A stretch of 64,000 nucleotides of DNA from Clostridium sp. BNL1100 (GTDB lineage Bacteria; Bacillota; Clostridia; Acetivibrionales; DSM-1351). The stretch is taken from positions 2,609,001 through 2,673,000 of the forward strand of contig NC_016791.1 of the NCBI RefSeq assembly GCF_000244875.1, written 5' to 3'. The notes under the pieces were generated by a model, which was not told the origin of the DNA, made no database searches, and worked only from the letters and a program-made list of their open reading frames with translations. Shown here piece by piece: positions 27,819 to 37,151 of the stretch; position 1 is the stretch's first letter; each line of letters starts with the position of its first letter. A program made the translations under genes and the position numbers.

Positions 27819-29597
27819 ATGCCATTTGATGGAATAGTAACAAAATGTATAGTCAGTGAACTAAATGATTTACTTTCAGGAGGTAGAATAGACAAGGTAT
27901 TCCAGCCGGAGAACGATGAGATAGTTTTGTTGGTACGTTCAAAAGGTCAGAATTACAGACTTGTTGCAAGTGCAAATGCAAGTAATCCAAGACTTCATTT
28001 GACAACCTTACAAAAGGAAAATCCTGCTACTCCCCCTGTTTTTTGTATGCTTATGAGAAAACATGTTGCAGGCGGAAGGCTTTTGGATATAAGCTTCCAT
28101 GATTATGAACGTGTCATTACATTAAATATAGAGTCTGTCAACGAGCTTGGAGACCTAACAGTAAAAAAGCTTGTTGTAGAAATCATGGGCAAGTACAGTA
28201 ATATTATCCTACTTAATAGCGAAAATAAAATTATAGATTCCGTTAAGCATGTTGACAGCGATATAAGCAGCGTCAGAGAAGTCATGCCTGCCAGAACTTA
28301 CATCCTGCCTCCTGCTCAGAATAAGGTGCTTCCTGAGAATATGGAAGTTGATAAAATTTTCAATGAAGAAAACATTGAAGGATCAAAGCATCCGGAAGGT
28401 TTGATTTTAAATGCTATTAAGGGATTTAGTCCTTATACCTGCCGCGACATATGTTCTGCTGCAAGGGTTCTACCAAAAACTCCTTTAAATGAGTTAAATG
28501 ACTCTGATAAAGAAAAAATTAAGGTTGCCCTTGCAAATTATATTGACAAAATTAAAAGCAATAATTTCTCGCCCTGTATTGTTTATGAAGATAAAAGCTT
28601 GTTGAGGCCAATTGACTTTTATTGTTTTGAGCCTTCAAAGGAGGTTTTCTATAAAAGCTACGACCTTTTGTCCACAGCTTTGGACCAATACTACATGCTG
28701 CGTGATACCAACGAGCGTCTTGGCCAGAAAATGGGTGATGTTTTAAAGGTTGTCAAAAACGGTATTGAACGATGCCAGAAAAAGGCCTCAATGTTTAATG
28801 AAAAGCTTAGGGAAGTAGCAGACAGAGATAAACTTCAACTGTACGGAGAGTTGATTACTGCAAATATTTACTGTATCCCTGAAGGTGCAAAATCTGCAAA
28901 AGTACTGAATTATTATAGTGAAAATGAAGAATATGTTGATATTCCTCTAAACGAGTATAAATCTGCTCAGGATAACGCTCAAAAATATTTCAAGCAATAT
29001 TCAAAGGCAAAAAGTACTCATTTAAATGTAACCAAACAGCTTGAGGAAACCTTGTCAGAGCTTGAGTACCTTCAAAGTGTCCTAGCTATGCTTGAAAATT
29101 GCAGTTCAAGACAGGAAATCGATGAAATTAGACAGGAGTTAATCGACCAGGGATACATTAGACAGTCATTGAAGAATGCCAGAAAAAAGCAGGACAAGCC
29201 GTCTTCCCCTCTGGAATTTGTATCAAGCGACGGATTTCAGATTTTAGTGGGCAAAAACAATAAGCAGAATGACTTGCTTACTCTAAAGACAGCAGCTTCC
29301 AATGATTTATGGCTTCATACAAAAAACATACCCGGTTCACACGTTATTATCAGGACTGAACGTAACACTGTTCCCGATTCTACATTGTTAGAAGCCGCAA
29401 CCCTTGCAGCATATCACAGCAGTGCAAAATTGTCTTACAATGTTCCTGTAGACTATACCACTGTTAGAAATGTTAAAAAGCCTTCCGGCGCCAAGCCGGG
29501 TATGGTAATATATGAGAATTTTAAAACTATTAATGTTACACCTGAAGAAGAAATGGTAATTAAAATAACTAATAATAAAAATATTCTTTGTAAGTAG
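27819..29597 (+). CDS. rqcH: Rqc2/NFACT-family ribosome quality-control protein RqcH
   Basis: 592 residues from the ATG at 27819 (CAGGAG upstream); a longer frame to 27780 has no ribosome-binding site. Begins MPFDGIVTKCIVSELN, typical of NFACT-N. A coiled-coil middle (about 300-450) follows, then NFACT-R with DLWLHTKNIPGSHVII and a tail ending near VKKPSGAKPGMVIY. Formerly annotated as fibronectin-binding protein. RqcH recruits tRNA-Ala to stalled 50S subunits to add C-terminal alanine tails. Confidence 0.94.
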   Translation: MPFDGIVTKCIVSELNDLLSGGRIDKVFQPENDEIVLLVRSKGQNYRLVASANASNPRLHLTTLQKENPATPPVFCMLMRKHVAGGRLLDISFHDYERVITLNIESVNELGDLTVKKLVVEIMGKYSNIILLNSENKIIDSVKHVDSDISSVREVMPARTYILPPAQNKVLPENMEVDKIFNEENIEGSKHPEGLILNAIKGFSPYTCRDICSAARVLPKTPLNELNDSDKEKIKVALANYIDKIKSNNFSPCIVYEDKSLLRPIDFYCFEPSKEVFYKSYDLLSTALDQYYMLRDTNERLGQKMGDVLKVVKNGIERCQKKASMFNEKLREVADRDKLQLYGELITANIYCIPEGAKSAKVLNYYSENEEYVDIPLNEYKSAQDNAQKYFKQYSKAKSTHLNVTKQLEETLSELEYLQSVLAMLENCSSRQEIDEIRQELIDQGYIRQSLKNARKKQDKPSSPLEFVSSDGFQILVGKNNKQNDLLTLKTAASNDLWLHTKNIPGSHVIIRTERNTVPDSTLLEAATLAAYHSSAKLSYNVPVDYTTVRNVKKPSGAKPGMVIYENFKTINVTPEEEMVIKITNNKNILCK

Positions 29598-29617
29598 GAT
29601 TGGGGGACTCATTTAAA

Positions 29618-30796
29618 ATGATATCTAAAAAAATAAGCCATAATCTGGCTAATTCATCAATGATAAGAGCGATGTTTGAGGAAGGTGAAAAGTTAAGAAA
29701 AATATATGGAGCGGACAAGGTTTATGACTTTTCGCTGGGCAATCCTGATCCTGAGCCTCCTTTTGAGGTTAAATCTGCCATCATGGAACTTGCAGGCTCC
29801 AGCGAGCAAAAAATGCATGCCTACATGAACAATGCAGGATATCCGGAAGTAAGGGAAACTATTGCTCAGAAAATAAACAGTGAAACAGGACTAAATTTAA
29901 GCTTTACCAATGTTGTTATGACTGTCGGTGCAGGAGGTGCTTTAAATATTGTTCTTAAAACACTGCTTAACCCAGGTGAAGAAGTAATAGTATTTGCACC
30001 GTTTTTTGTAGAGTATACTTCTTATATCGATAACCACGGAGGAAAAACGGTAATCCTTAACACTGATTTCAAAACCTTCCTTCCTGACCCTGAGCTTTTA
30101 AGAGCCAAAATAACTCCTAGTACCAAGGCAATTATTATAAATACACCTAACAATCCTACAGGTGTTGTTTATGGAAGAGATACTTTAGAAAGTATTGCGA
30201 AAGTTTTAGAGGATAAGAGCAATGAGTACGGAAATACTATTTATCTTATATCCGACGAACCATATAGGAAACTTGCTTATGATGTTGAGATTCCTAATAT
30301 TTTAACAATTTATAAAAATTCAATAATGATTGACTGTTTCAGTAAATCATTATCACTTCCCGGTGAACGTATGGGATATATCGCTACAAATCCTGAAGCG
30401 GACGACGTAGCTACCCTAATGAGCGGTCTTATTTACTGCAACAGAGTGCTAGGCTTTGTTAACGCCCCCGCCCTGTTCCAGAAAGTTATCGCAAAATCTA
30501 TTAACTCATTAGTTGACATAAATATTTACAAAGAGAGAAGAGATTTATTGTATAACAGTCTTACTGAATTCGGTTATGAATGTGTTAAGCCTGACGGAGC
30601 CTTTTATCTGTTCCCGAAAGCACTAATTCCTGACGATATTGAATTTAAAAACCGTGCTGTAAAATACAATCTGCTTATTGTACCGGGTTCAGGGTTTGGA
30701 GCACCGGGCTACTTCCGGCTTGCATACTGTGTAAGTCTTGAAACAATTAAAAACTCTCTGCCGGCCTTTGAAGCTCTTGCAAAAGAATTTAAATAA
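29618..30796 (+). CDS. Pyridoxal-phosphate aminotransferase, class I/II
   Basis: 392 residues from the ATG at 29618 behind GGGGGAC; the TTG at 29600 overlaps that site. Fold-type I motifs: NTPNNPTGVVY, ISDEPYRKL (PLP-binding Asp) and the Schiff-base lysine in CFSKSLSLPGERMGY. The C-terminal arginine region reads GYFRLAYC. The substrate cannot be assigned; close relatives are annotated as aspartate or aromatic aminotransferases. It follows rqcH by 20 bp, so it is probably co-transcribed. Confidence 0.92.
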   Translation: MISKKISHNLANSSMIRAMFEEGEKLRKIYGADKVYDFSLGNPDPEPPFEVKSAIMELAGSSEQKMHAYMNNAGYPEVRETIAQKINSETGLNLSFTNVVMTVGAGGALNIVLKTLLNPGEEVIVFAPFFVEYTSYIDNHGGKTVILNTDFKTFLPDPELLRAKITPSTKAIIINTPNNPTGVVYGRDTLESIAKVLEDKSNEYGNTIYLISDEPYRKLAYDVEIPNILTIYKNSIMIDCFSKSLSLPGERMGYIATNPEADDVATLMSGLIYCNRVLGFVNAPALFQKVIAKSINSLVDINIYKERRDLLYNSLTEFGYECVKPDGAFYLFPKALIPDDIEFKNRAVKYNLLIVPGSGFGAPGYFRLAYCVSLETIKNSLPAFEALAKEFK

Positions 30797-30817
30797 TTCT
30801 GAACTGTCTTTTTTAAT

Positions 30818-30865
30818 AAAACACCCGAAAAATTTGCTTTCCGTAAATTTTTCGGGTGTTTTTAT
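30818..30865. terminator. Bidirectional terminator between convergent genes
   Basis: AAACACCCGAAAAATTT / AAATTTTTCGGGTGTTT, 17-bp stem with a 10-nt loop, flanked by A and T runs. It serves the aminotransferase (plus) and the VOC gene (minus). Confidence 0.9.
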
Positions 30866-30881
30866 TTTTCAATTTAATTTA

Positions 30882-31280
30882 TTAGTTATTTTCATTATAA
30901 TCCAATCCCCATGTTATTCCGTACTTATCCCTTACTACAGCATGGTACGCTCCCCAAAAGGTCTTCTGAAGTTCATATTCCGCCTTTCCTTCCTTTATAA
31001 GGTCTGCATATACCTTCTCTATTTCCTGCTTTGAATCCATTCCAAGTATCATCTGAATATGAGAGCTTTGTGATTTGTCACCGAAAATGTCTGTAAGATA
31101 TATAACACAATTTTTGCCGACATGAAGCTCTGAATGCATTACCTTACCTTCATGTCCTTTGAACATTTCCTCTGTATCCGCAATTTTAACATTTTTTAGT
31201 TCTCCGCCAAAAACATTTTTATAGAATTCCATAGCTTCTTGGCAATTATTTACTGATATATTGGGTATTATACTTTTCAT
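30882..31280 (-). CDS. VOC-superfamily (glyoxalase/bleomycin-resistance-like, PhnB-type) protein
   Basis: 132 residues with paired beta-alpha-beta-beta-beta modules. It begins MKSIIPNISVNNCQEAMEFYKNVFG and ends with VVRDKYGITWGLDY, both typical of the PhnB-like branch. Metal-binding activity and substrate are unknown. ATG at 31280 with AGGAG. It lies 23 bp downstream of the DUF362 gene. Confidence 0.85.
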   Translation of the reverse strand: MKSIIPNISVNNCQEAMEFYKNVFGGELKNVKIADTEEMFKGHEGKVMHSELHVGKNCVIYLTDIFGDKSQSSHIQMILGMDSKQEIEKVYADLIKEGKAEYELQKTFWGAYHAVVRDKYGITWGLDYNENN

Positions 31281-31303
31281 ATAGTATCTCCTTTTATATA
31301 ATT

Positions 31304-32209
31304 TTATCCTTTGTCTACCGAAAGACCATCTCCGTATGCGACCTGACTGAATATGTTTTCTGCCTGTACCAACGGTATTCCCTCAATAGTGATTTTCTCA
31401 ATATCACTTTCACCAATTTTTTTATTACTGCATTCGAATAAATATCGTATTGCCTGAGGCTTAAACCCCATAAGCCGTGCTGCCACAGTATCTGTTGCTA
31501 CCGGATCGCACCCTGCAACCACCAGTCCTGTATGTCTGGCAATACCTTTTGTAGGACCTGTTCCAATCATTGCCGGGCTTGCACTTACTATTGACAAATC
31601 AATAGGTATTTGCTCAGCCATTGCTGATATGAACCCATGAAGCTCCTTATGGATTCCACAGTTTTTCTTTGGATGACCATGCTCGTCTGCCGGAGGCCAA
31701 CCCAACGCTATGTTTTTAATTGCAGCCGATATTGTTGCCTCTTCATGTTGTTTTAACTGTGTAAAAGAGATAAGTACAGTAACCTCTTCCAAAAGCTTGT
31801 TTATATTAGTGGACGGCACAACTGAATGGTTGAGGTTTATCCGTATAAATGGTCCATGATTAAGGTCAATAAATTCTACCCCTTCATTTCTTATTACTTC
31901 TCCAAATCCGACATTATTCATTACATCAGCTGTCTCACCATCTGCCGTACCGGTTGCAACTACAATTCTTTTGGGTTGCATCTGCTTTATCATTGATATA
32001 ATCTGCCTTAAACTTTCCGGACCTACAACTACCCCTGAATCAGGACTTTTTTTATTATTTACCCAGTTAGGAGTAATAACAACAACATCCTCTTTACCGA
32101 TTGCAGGTAGAACCTGGAGGAGTTCAACAGCTTCTTTTATAGCAGTTGACTCATTAACATTCCGTGTAATAGCTACTGATGAGTTTTTCCATCGTCTTTC
32201 TTTTCTCAT
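31304..32209 (-). CDS. DUF362 domain-containing protein
   Basis: 301 residues. It shows the DUF362 pattern: KEDVVVITPNWV near the N-terminus, SFTQLKQHEEATISAAIKN (the conserved K-H segment), and DPVATDTVAARLMGF near the C-terminus. There is no C-terminal ferredoxin domain, unlike many relatives. Function unknown. It follows GGAGG with an ATG at 32209. It sits downstream of the ger operon on the same strand; a functional link to germination is not established. Confidence 0.85.
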   Translation of the reverse strand: MRKERRWKNSSVAITRNVNESTAIKEAVELLQVLPAIGKEDVVVITPNWVNNKKSPDSGVVVGPESLRQIISMIKQMQPKRIVVATGTADGETADVMNNVGFGEVIRNEGVEFIDLNHGPFIRINLNHSVVPSTNINKLLEEVTVLISFTQLKQHEEATISAAIKNIALGWPPADEHGHPKKNCGIHKELHGFISAMAEQIPIDLSIVSASPAMIGTGPTKGIARHTGLVVAGCDPVATDTVAARLMGFKPQAIRYLFECSNKKIGESDIEKITIEGIPLVQAENIFSQVAYGDGLSVDKG

Positions 32210-32237
32210 ATTACCTCCAATTTACAGCTGTGTATAT

Positions 32238-32405
32238 TTATTTATTCTTCATATACAAAATGACCATCGGGACTATTGTACCAAGTATGGCAACTACGAT
32301 TGTACTGAAGCCTCCCAGCCTGTTTCTCCGTTTTATCTGGTTAATTCCGAAAGTAAATGTATAATATCCGCTTAAAAGCATTAAAAACATCAGTATATAT
32401 ATCAT
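32238..32405 (-). CDS. Small two-TM protein, putative germinant-receptor D subunit (55 aa)
   Basis: Begins MIYILMFLMLLSGYYTFTFG (first TM), then a basic linker (QIKRRNRLGG) and a second TM, ending YMKNK. The ATG at 32405 has AGGAG upstream. It lies 11 bp after gerC on the same strand. In bacilli, small two-TM D subunits are encoded with gerA-C operons and modulate receptor response; position, size and topology agree. No sequence motif proves it. Confidence 0.7.
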   Translation of the reverse strand: MIYILMFLMLLSGYYTFTFGINQIKRRNRLGGFSTIVVAILGTIVPMVILYMKNK

Positions 32406-32416
32406 ATCTCTTACTC

Positions 32417-33730
32417 CTATTTTGCAGTTTTATCACTGTATCTTACCGGCATACTTTCAGCCATAAGCCCGGTTCTTCTTATATTAGTATAAACACTTAC
32501 ATTTATCTTGGCATCTATAAAATGTGATAACCAGTTATATTTTTCAAAATCGTTTATTGTTAAAAATTTACTTGCAGCGTAATAACCAAAGCCGAAAATA
32601 TCGGTTCCCATTTGCTTCTGAACTTTTTCTACAGTTTTGCTTACCCCGTCTTCTATAGAACCCTTTAATAATCCGTTTAATTCATTCATTTTATCTATGC
32701 TTTCATAGTGCATACCGCTTTGTATACCAACTATGTCAGCTTCAATATTAAGATTTAAGTCAATTACGGGTTTGCTTTTGTCAAACCTTACCTTGATATC
32801 GGGTTTTCTTCCCGGGCGTAAATCAAAGGGTATAGCCATTCCGGGATTCTTTTTGTCCTCAACAGTCAAAATTCCATGTTTGAACTCGTTTATTATCATC
32901 ATAAAATAACGGGTTTCATCTGCATTTAGGGTACCGGTTAGCTTGTCACCGTTAAATACAGCCGTTCCTATCATTTCCTGTTTTAGGTTACCTTTCTTTG
33001 GAACCTCACCGGGATAAAACTGCTCGTCGGTTTTCAGTGGAGGCTCTTCCTCAGTTTCTTTTTTGAGGTTCTTAAAATTATTCAACCCTACATATAGTGC
33101 GTATGGCTGTGAGTAAGGCGATATAGTACTCCTGTAAACATTTGTAAAAAAAGCCATAGGGAACAGTCCTGAATTTTCCGACTGAGAAAATGCAAGCTCT
33201 ATTGATTTTGAAATATTTTCACCTATCAGTGTTTTATTTTCCATGATATAGTCTTCTGCTTTTCCCCTGCAAATACCTACCGTTGCAATACGTCTGGTTT
33301 CTCTGAATCTCGCAAAATCGGACAAATATAAGTTTATTCCCTCATATGCTAATTGCTCTGAGAAAATAATACCCTTGCAATGGACAAGGGATATATGTCT
33401 GGAAGTTGAAGTACTAAGTAAATTGATACCTTCCAGCACAGTTGAGGATTCTACCGTAGTGACAATCGTTCCGTCAACCTGACCTGATTCCTTTTCTTCA
33501 CTTTTTCCGCCCCCGCCTCCTCCGCCGCCGGCGCCTGAAGCACTACCGCCTCCCCCTCCTTTATATGTGGGAAACTGAACAGTCAGCCTTATTTTATTAT
33601 CTACTCCCTTGTCAATTCCAATCATTATTGCATATACCTGATCGTCAATATTTTTACTGTCTGTTGTACAACCTGTTAAAATATATACAAATATCATTGC
33701 CAGAATGATTATTTTACTGACTTTGCGCAT
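32417..33730 (-). CDS. gerC: Germinant receptor C subunit, Ger(x)C lipoprotein
   Basis: 437 residues. The lipoprotein signal ends in LTGC, with Cys21 predicted to be lipidated. The GerAC fold follows. A glycine-rich low-complexity stretch at about 58-74 interrupts the N-terminal domain. It overlaps the end of gerB by 22 bp (33709-33730), supporting coupled translation. It sits on the outer face of the spore inner membrane with GerA and GerB. I cannot tell which germinant is sensed. Confidence 0.93.
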   Translation of the reverse strand: MRKVSKIIILAMIFVYILTGCTTDSKNIDDQVYAIMIGIDKGVDNKIRLTVQFPTYKGGGGGSASGAGGGGGGGGKSEEKESGQVDGTIVTTVESSTVLEGINLLSTSTSRHISLVHCKGIIFSEQLAYEGINLYLSDFARFRETRRIATVGICRGKAEDYIMENKTLIGENISKSIELAFSQSENSGLFPMAFFTNVYRSTISPYSQPYALYVGLNNFKNLKKETEEEPPLKTDEQFYPGEVPKKGNLKQEMIGTAVFNGDKLTGTLNADETRYFMMIINEFKHGILTVEDKKNPGMAIPFDLRPGRKPDIKVRFDKSKPVIDLNLNIEADIVGIQSGMHYESIDKMNELNGLLKGSIEDGVSKTVEKVQKQMGTDIFGFGYYAASKFLTINDFEKYNWLSHFIDAKINVSVYTNIRRTGLMAESMPVRYSDKTAK

Positions 33731-34824
33731 TGTCTATCCCCCTTTTTGCCGAATATTACTGAGATTAATAAGACTAGTATCGGTATTCCATATATTAATG
33801 CCATACTGTATTCACGCATAAAAACGATATTTGTTTTTGCAAGCTCTATAAGGCCCTCAGGCAAAAGGGTCACCATAAATGTTAAGAAAGCAAATTGCAA
33901 TATCAAAGGTCTATGATTACTAATCTTAAATGCTTTGCAAAAAATACTAATAGCAATATAGAATGCCAGTCCAACAGTTATTAGGGATGCAATAATCCAA
34001 ATAAAAAGAAATATTGATTCAATTCTTTGGAAGAACCTGCTAAAATATATGACTCTGGCCAACTGGAAAAGATCTGACACATTTTCGCTTGCCATTGTGT
34101 AGTCGAAAGCCATAATATCGCATAATGATGAAAGAGAGAAAGCAATTCCCGAGATAACAATGCTATATATTCCTACTTTCTTAAATGTCTTAACACCGTC
34201 TATTGAGTTTATTATAAATGCCAATATAATTACTTCGTCATATGCTGAGCTTCTGAAAAAACCTGATTTTATTGTTTCTGCAATACCATAGCCACCGATT
34301 GGGAATATAGCTCTTACATTATAATAAGGATACGCAAGAAAGAGAATTATGATTATTCCTACAAATATGGGATAAAAACTAACTGCTGCCAACCTGGCTA
34401 TACCCTCTAGTCCAATATACGCCAAAATTACCACTACTGCCATAAAGGCAACAATTATTAAGCTGGGTGGTGTATAGGGAAGATTATATGCCTTTATCAT
34501 TTCGAGAAATTCCCTGAGACTGGATCCTGCGTAGTACACAAAATATGCCGAAAATATAAGCGTTAATATCTTTCCAAAAAATCTACCCGTAACAAGTTCA
34601 AATATTTCAACCAAGTTTTTGCCCGGAAATCTTTTCATAACCAAGGAGATCATGAGGAAGAATATTATGGTTATAATACATGATACAAGGGTCATATACC
34701 ATGCAGCTGTTCCTGTGTTTTTTATCATAACACGTATACTAGTATAAAAGGTTTTTGATGCTATAACAAGAGTAATCAGGTAGATTGCTTCTGCTGTCCC
34801 GAATTTTCCTTCTTTAATCATCAT
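33709..34824 (-). CDS. gerB: Germinant receptor B subunit, GerAB-type permease
   Basis: About 371 residues from the ATG at 34824, six bases after AAAGGG; in-frame ATGs at 34857, 34839 and 34830 are also possible. It begins MMIKEGKFGTAEAIYL, the usual GerAB start. About ten TM segments of the APC transporter fold follow. It is thought to hold the germinant-binding pocket. It overlaps gerA at its 5' end and gerC at its 3' end. Confidence 0.93.
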   Translation of the reverse strand: MMIKEGKFGTAEAIYLITLVIASKTFYTSIRVMIKNTGTAAWYMTLVSCIITIIFFLMISLVMKRFPGKNLVEIFELVTGRFFGKILTLIFSAYFVYYAGSSLREFLEMIKAYNLPYTPPSLIIVAFMAVVVILAYIGLEGIARLAAVSFYPIFVGIIIILFLAYPYYNVRAIFPIGGYGIAETIKSGFFRSSAYDEVIILAFIINSIDGVKTFKKVGIYSIVISGIAFSLSSLCDIMAFDYTMASENVSDLFQLARVIYFSRFFQRIESIFLFIWIIASLITVGLAFYIAISIFCKAFKISNHRPLILQFAFLTFMVTLLPEGLIELAKTNIVFMREYSMALIYGIPILVLLISVIFGKKGDRQCAKSVK

Positions 34825-36583
34825 CTTCATCCCTTTCATAGCTGTATTTTGGCTCATCCTCAGTCCACTGTCTTGATATCTTGGCTTGTCTTTTCTGTTT
34901 TAAAGCATTTAAATAATCCGGTCTGTAAATTTGCTGCCATGCAGGTTTTTTAATGAATAAGTCACTGCTTTCTTTTGTTTTAGGGGCAATAGGAGCAAAA
35001 AATGGCACTCCAAATGATTTGATATTGGTAATCAGTATAGCAAACAAAGCAATTCCAATGCTTATTCCATAAAATCCAAGTAACGCTCCCAAAATAATAA
35101 AGCAGAAACGGGATACTCTCGCTGCTAATGCCAGACTGTAATTGGGTATTGCAAAGTTGCCAAGGCCAGTTACCGAAACAACTATTATCAAAACGGGGCT
35201 TACAATATTTGCCTGAACGGCAGCCTGTCCGAGAATCAATGCACCAATAATACCCAGTGTGTTACCGATTATACCTGGAATCCTTATACCAGCCTCCCTT
35301 ATAAGTTCAAAGGATAATTCCATTAATACTACCTCAACTATTGTTGGAAACGGTACATTCTCTTTTGCCTTTGCTATGGCAATAAGAAGCTCTGTAGGTA
35401 TCATTTCCTGATGGAAATTGGTAATGGCAACATAAAGACCCGGCAGTAATGTAGCAATAAATGCGGCTATAAACCTTATTAGCCTTATTAAGGTGCCATA
35501 TGGCCATCTCATATATGAATCCTCTGGGCTATGCATTAGAGATGGAAGAGTTACAGGAACAATCTTTGCAAAGGGTGCTCCTTCAACAAGTATTGCGACC
35601 TTTCCTTCCAGTAAGTGCGAAGCGGTTCGGTCAGGCCTTTCAGTACTTAATATGGTGGGCACAATTGAATATGGATTATCCTCTATAAACTGTTCTAAAA
35701 TTCCGTCCCCAAGAACCATATCGCTTTTGATGTTTTTTATTCTTCGCTTTACCTCTTCTATTATTGCAGGATTAGTTATTCCGTTTATTGACATAACCGC
35801 ACATAACTGTTTGTTTACATTTCCAACCTTAATAAATTCGGTAGTAAGGTTGTTATTTTTCACCAATTTTCTGATAAGGGTTACGTTTGTTCTCAGATTT
35901 TCATTGAATGCTTCCTGTGATCCAAGAACCACTCCTTCTATAAGAGGTTTTTCTACTCCCCTTTTGTCATAGCCTTTTGTTTCATTGGAAATATAAAAGT
36001 TACACCCATCAACATATAAAAGTGTATTTCCTGAGAGAATTTCGTACATAAATTCATCGGGATTATCTACTTTTTTTGCCTGATTGGTCTGCAATATGTT
36101 GGACAATATAAAATCCAGCTTGCATTTATCATCAGAATCTTCATCGAATTTGTCGTCGTTTACCATTAGCGCCCTTAAAATAAAGTTGTTTATGGTTATC
36201 CTGTCAACCATTCCGTCAATATATGCAATAAATGCTTTGTACTTTTTTGCGACCGTCAACTCCCTTATAATAATATCTTTATTAACAGGAGAATTAAATT
36301 TATGCTTTATATATTTTATATTTTCTTCAATGTTTATAGATATTTTCTCATCGTCAGCCTTTTCATATTCAGGCTTATTTTCTTTATTTGATTCTGAAAC
36401 AGGAACAGGCCTCTTAATCCTTCTGTTTTTTAGACTTTCTCGTTTTATGGTAGTATTTTTTTCTTGCTCGGTTTTAGTATCTTCATTATCTATCTCAGGA
36501 ACATAAAATTGTTTTACAGGTTTTTTTTCTTTATACGTTATATAAGAAAACAGAGTTTTTATAAAACCTTTCTTTTTACTCAT
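34814..36583 (-). CDS. gerA: Germinant receptor A subunit, GerAA-type
   Basis: 589 residues from the ATG at 36583 with AAGGTG upstream; a GTG at 36592 overlaps that site. A hydrophilic, lysine/glutamate-rich N-terminus (about 1-90) precedes the conserved GerA domain, with DGMVDR, YVDGCNFYI, PLIEGVVLGSQEAFNENLRTN and ERPDRTASHLLEGKVAILVEG signatures. About five TM segments (380-540) follow. It is the first gene of the gerA-gerB-gerC-D operon and divergent from the gene at 36741. Sporulation-stage expression under sigma-G is expected, but I could not identify a convincing sigma-G promoter. Confidence 0.95.
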   Translation of the reverse strand: MSKKKGFIKTLFSYITYKEKKPVKQFYVPEIDNEDTKTEQEKNTTIKRESLKNRRIKRPVPVSESNKENKPEYEKADDEKISINIEENIKYIKHKFNSPVNKDIIIRELTVAKKYKAFIAYIDGMVDRITINNFILRALMVNDDKFDEDSDDKCKLDFILSNILQTNQAKKVDNPDEFMYEILSGNTLLYVDGCNFYISNETKGYDKRGVEKPLIEGVVLGSQEAFNENLRTNVTLIRKLVKNNNLTTEFIKVGNVNKQLCAVMSINGITNPAIIEEVKRRIKNIKSDMVLGDGILEQFIEDNPYSIVPTILSTERPDRTASHLLEGKVAILVEGAPFAKIVPVTLPSLMHSPEDSYMRWPYGTLIRLIRFIAAFIATLLPGLYVAITNFHQEMIPTELLIAIAKAKENVPFPTIVEVVLMELSFELIREAGIRIPGIIGNTLGIIGALILGQAAVQANIVSPVLIIVVSVTGLGNFAIPNYSLALAARVSRFCFIILGALLGFYGISIGIALFAILITNIKSFGVPFFAPIAPKTKESSDLFIKKPAWQQIYRPDYLNALKQKRQAKISRQWTEDEPKYSYERDEDDD

Positions 36584-36740
36584 ATTGTTCACCTTAATCT
36601 CTTTTTAGTTGTAATTAGTATAAGAATATTTTAAAAAAGGTATCCGAAGTAATTTTTGCAAATATACTCAAAATATGAGAAAGTTTTTATATAATAAGAA
36701 TAATATATATTGATACAATAATATGCAAAGGACGGTTTTT

Positions 36741-37085
36741 ATGAGTAATATATTTACTGAAAACGAGAAGCTTTTCTATATAGATATAAAAGAAGGGCTT
36801 ATTTGTGAAGGAAAATTTATAGAAAATAACGGCAACGGAATCTGGATCAAGTTAAAGGGAGATGCCCTTAACACCTATGTCTACTCTGACTTAGTTGATG
36901 AAAGAGTCTTTAAAGATTACGGCCCTGCTGCTGAGGGACTAGAAACGATTAAAAACAAAATGAAATCAAGACTTTCCAAAGATGACGCATTTATAAAAGA
37001 TTTGCTTACAAGGCTAAAGAAAAGCGAAGGTGATCTGTATGCCACCATTATTGGAGAGATATTGTATGAAAAAACAAATACCTAG
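36741..37085 (+). CDS. Hypothetical protein (114 aa)
   Basis: Starts at the ATG at 36741, which follows AAAGGACGG; an in-frame ATG at 36723 lacks a site. Begins MSNIFTENEKLFYIDI. The N-terminal half looks like a small beta domain (EGKFIENNGNGIWIKLKGD); the C-terminal half is charged and helical (LKKSEGDLYATIIGEIL). No TM or signal peptide. It is divergent from gerA and ends at a strong terminator. No family recognised. Confidence 0.75.
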   Translation: MSNIFTENEKLFYIDIKEGLICEGKFIENNGNGIWIKLKGDALNTYVYSDLVDERVFKDYGPAAEGLETIKNKMKSRLSKDDAFIKDLLTRLKKSEGDLYATIIGEILYEKTNT

Positions 37086-37093
37086 TTTAAATT

Positions 37094-37143
37094 AAAAGAA
37101 CTGACTGCTGTATTATTAATAATACAACAATCAGTTCCTTTTT
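37094..37143. terminator. Bidirectional terminator between convergent genes
   Basis: AAAAGAACTGA ... TCAGTTCCTTTTT with an internal TGTATTATTAATAATACA stem. It ends the 36741 gene and, on the minus strand, the GH43_24-like gene. Confidence 0.8.
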
Positions 37144-37151
37144 AGATTATT

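Noticed and set aside
36593-36740. Sigma-G promoter for the ger operon
   Set aside because: The divergent region has AT-rich boxes but no convincing match to the forespore -35/-10 pair.
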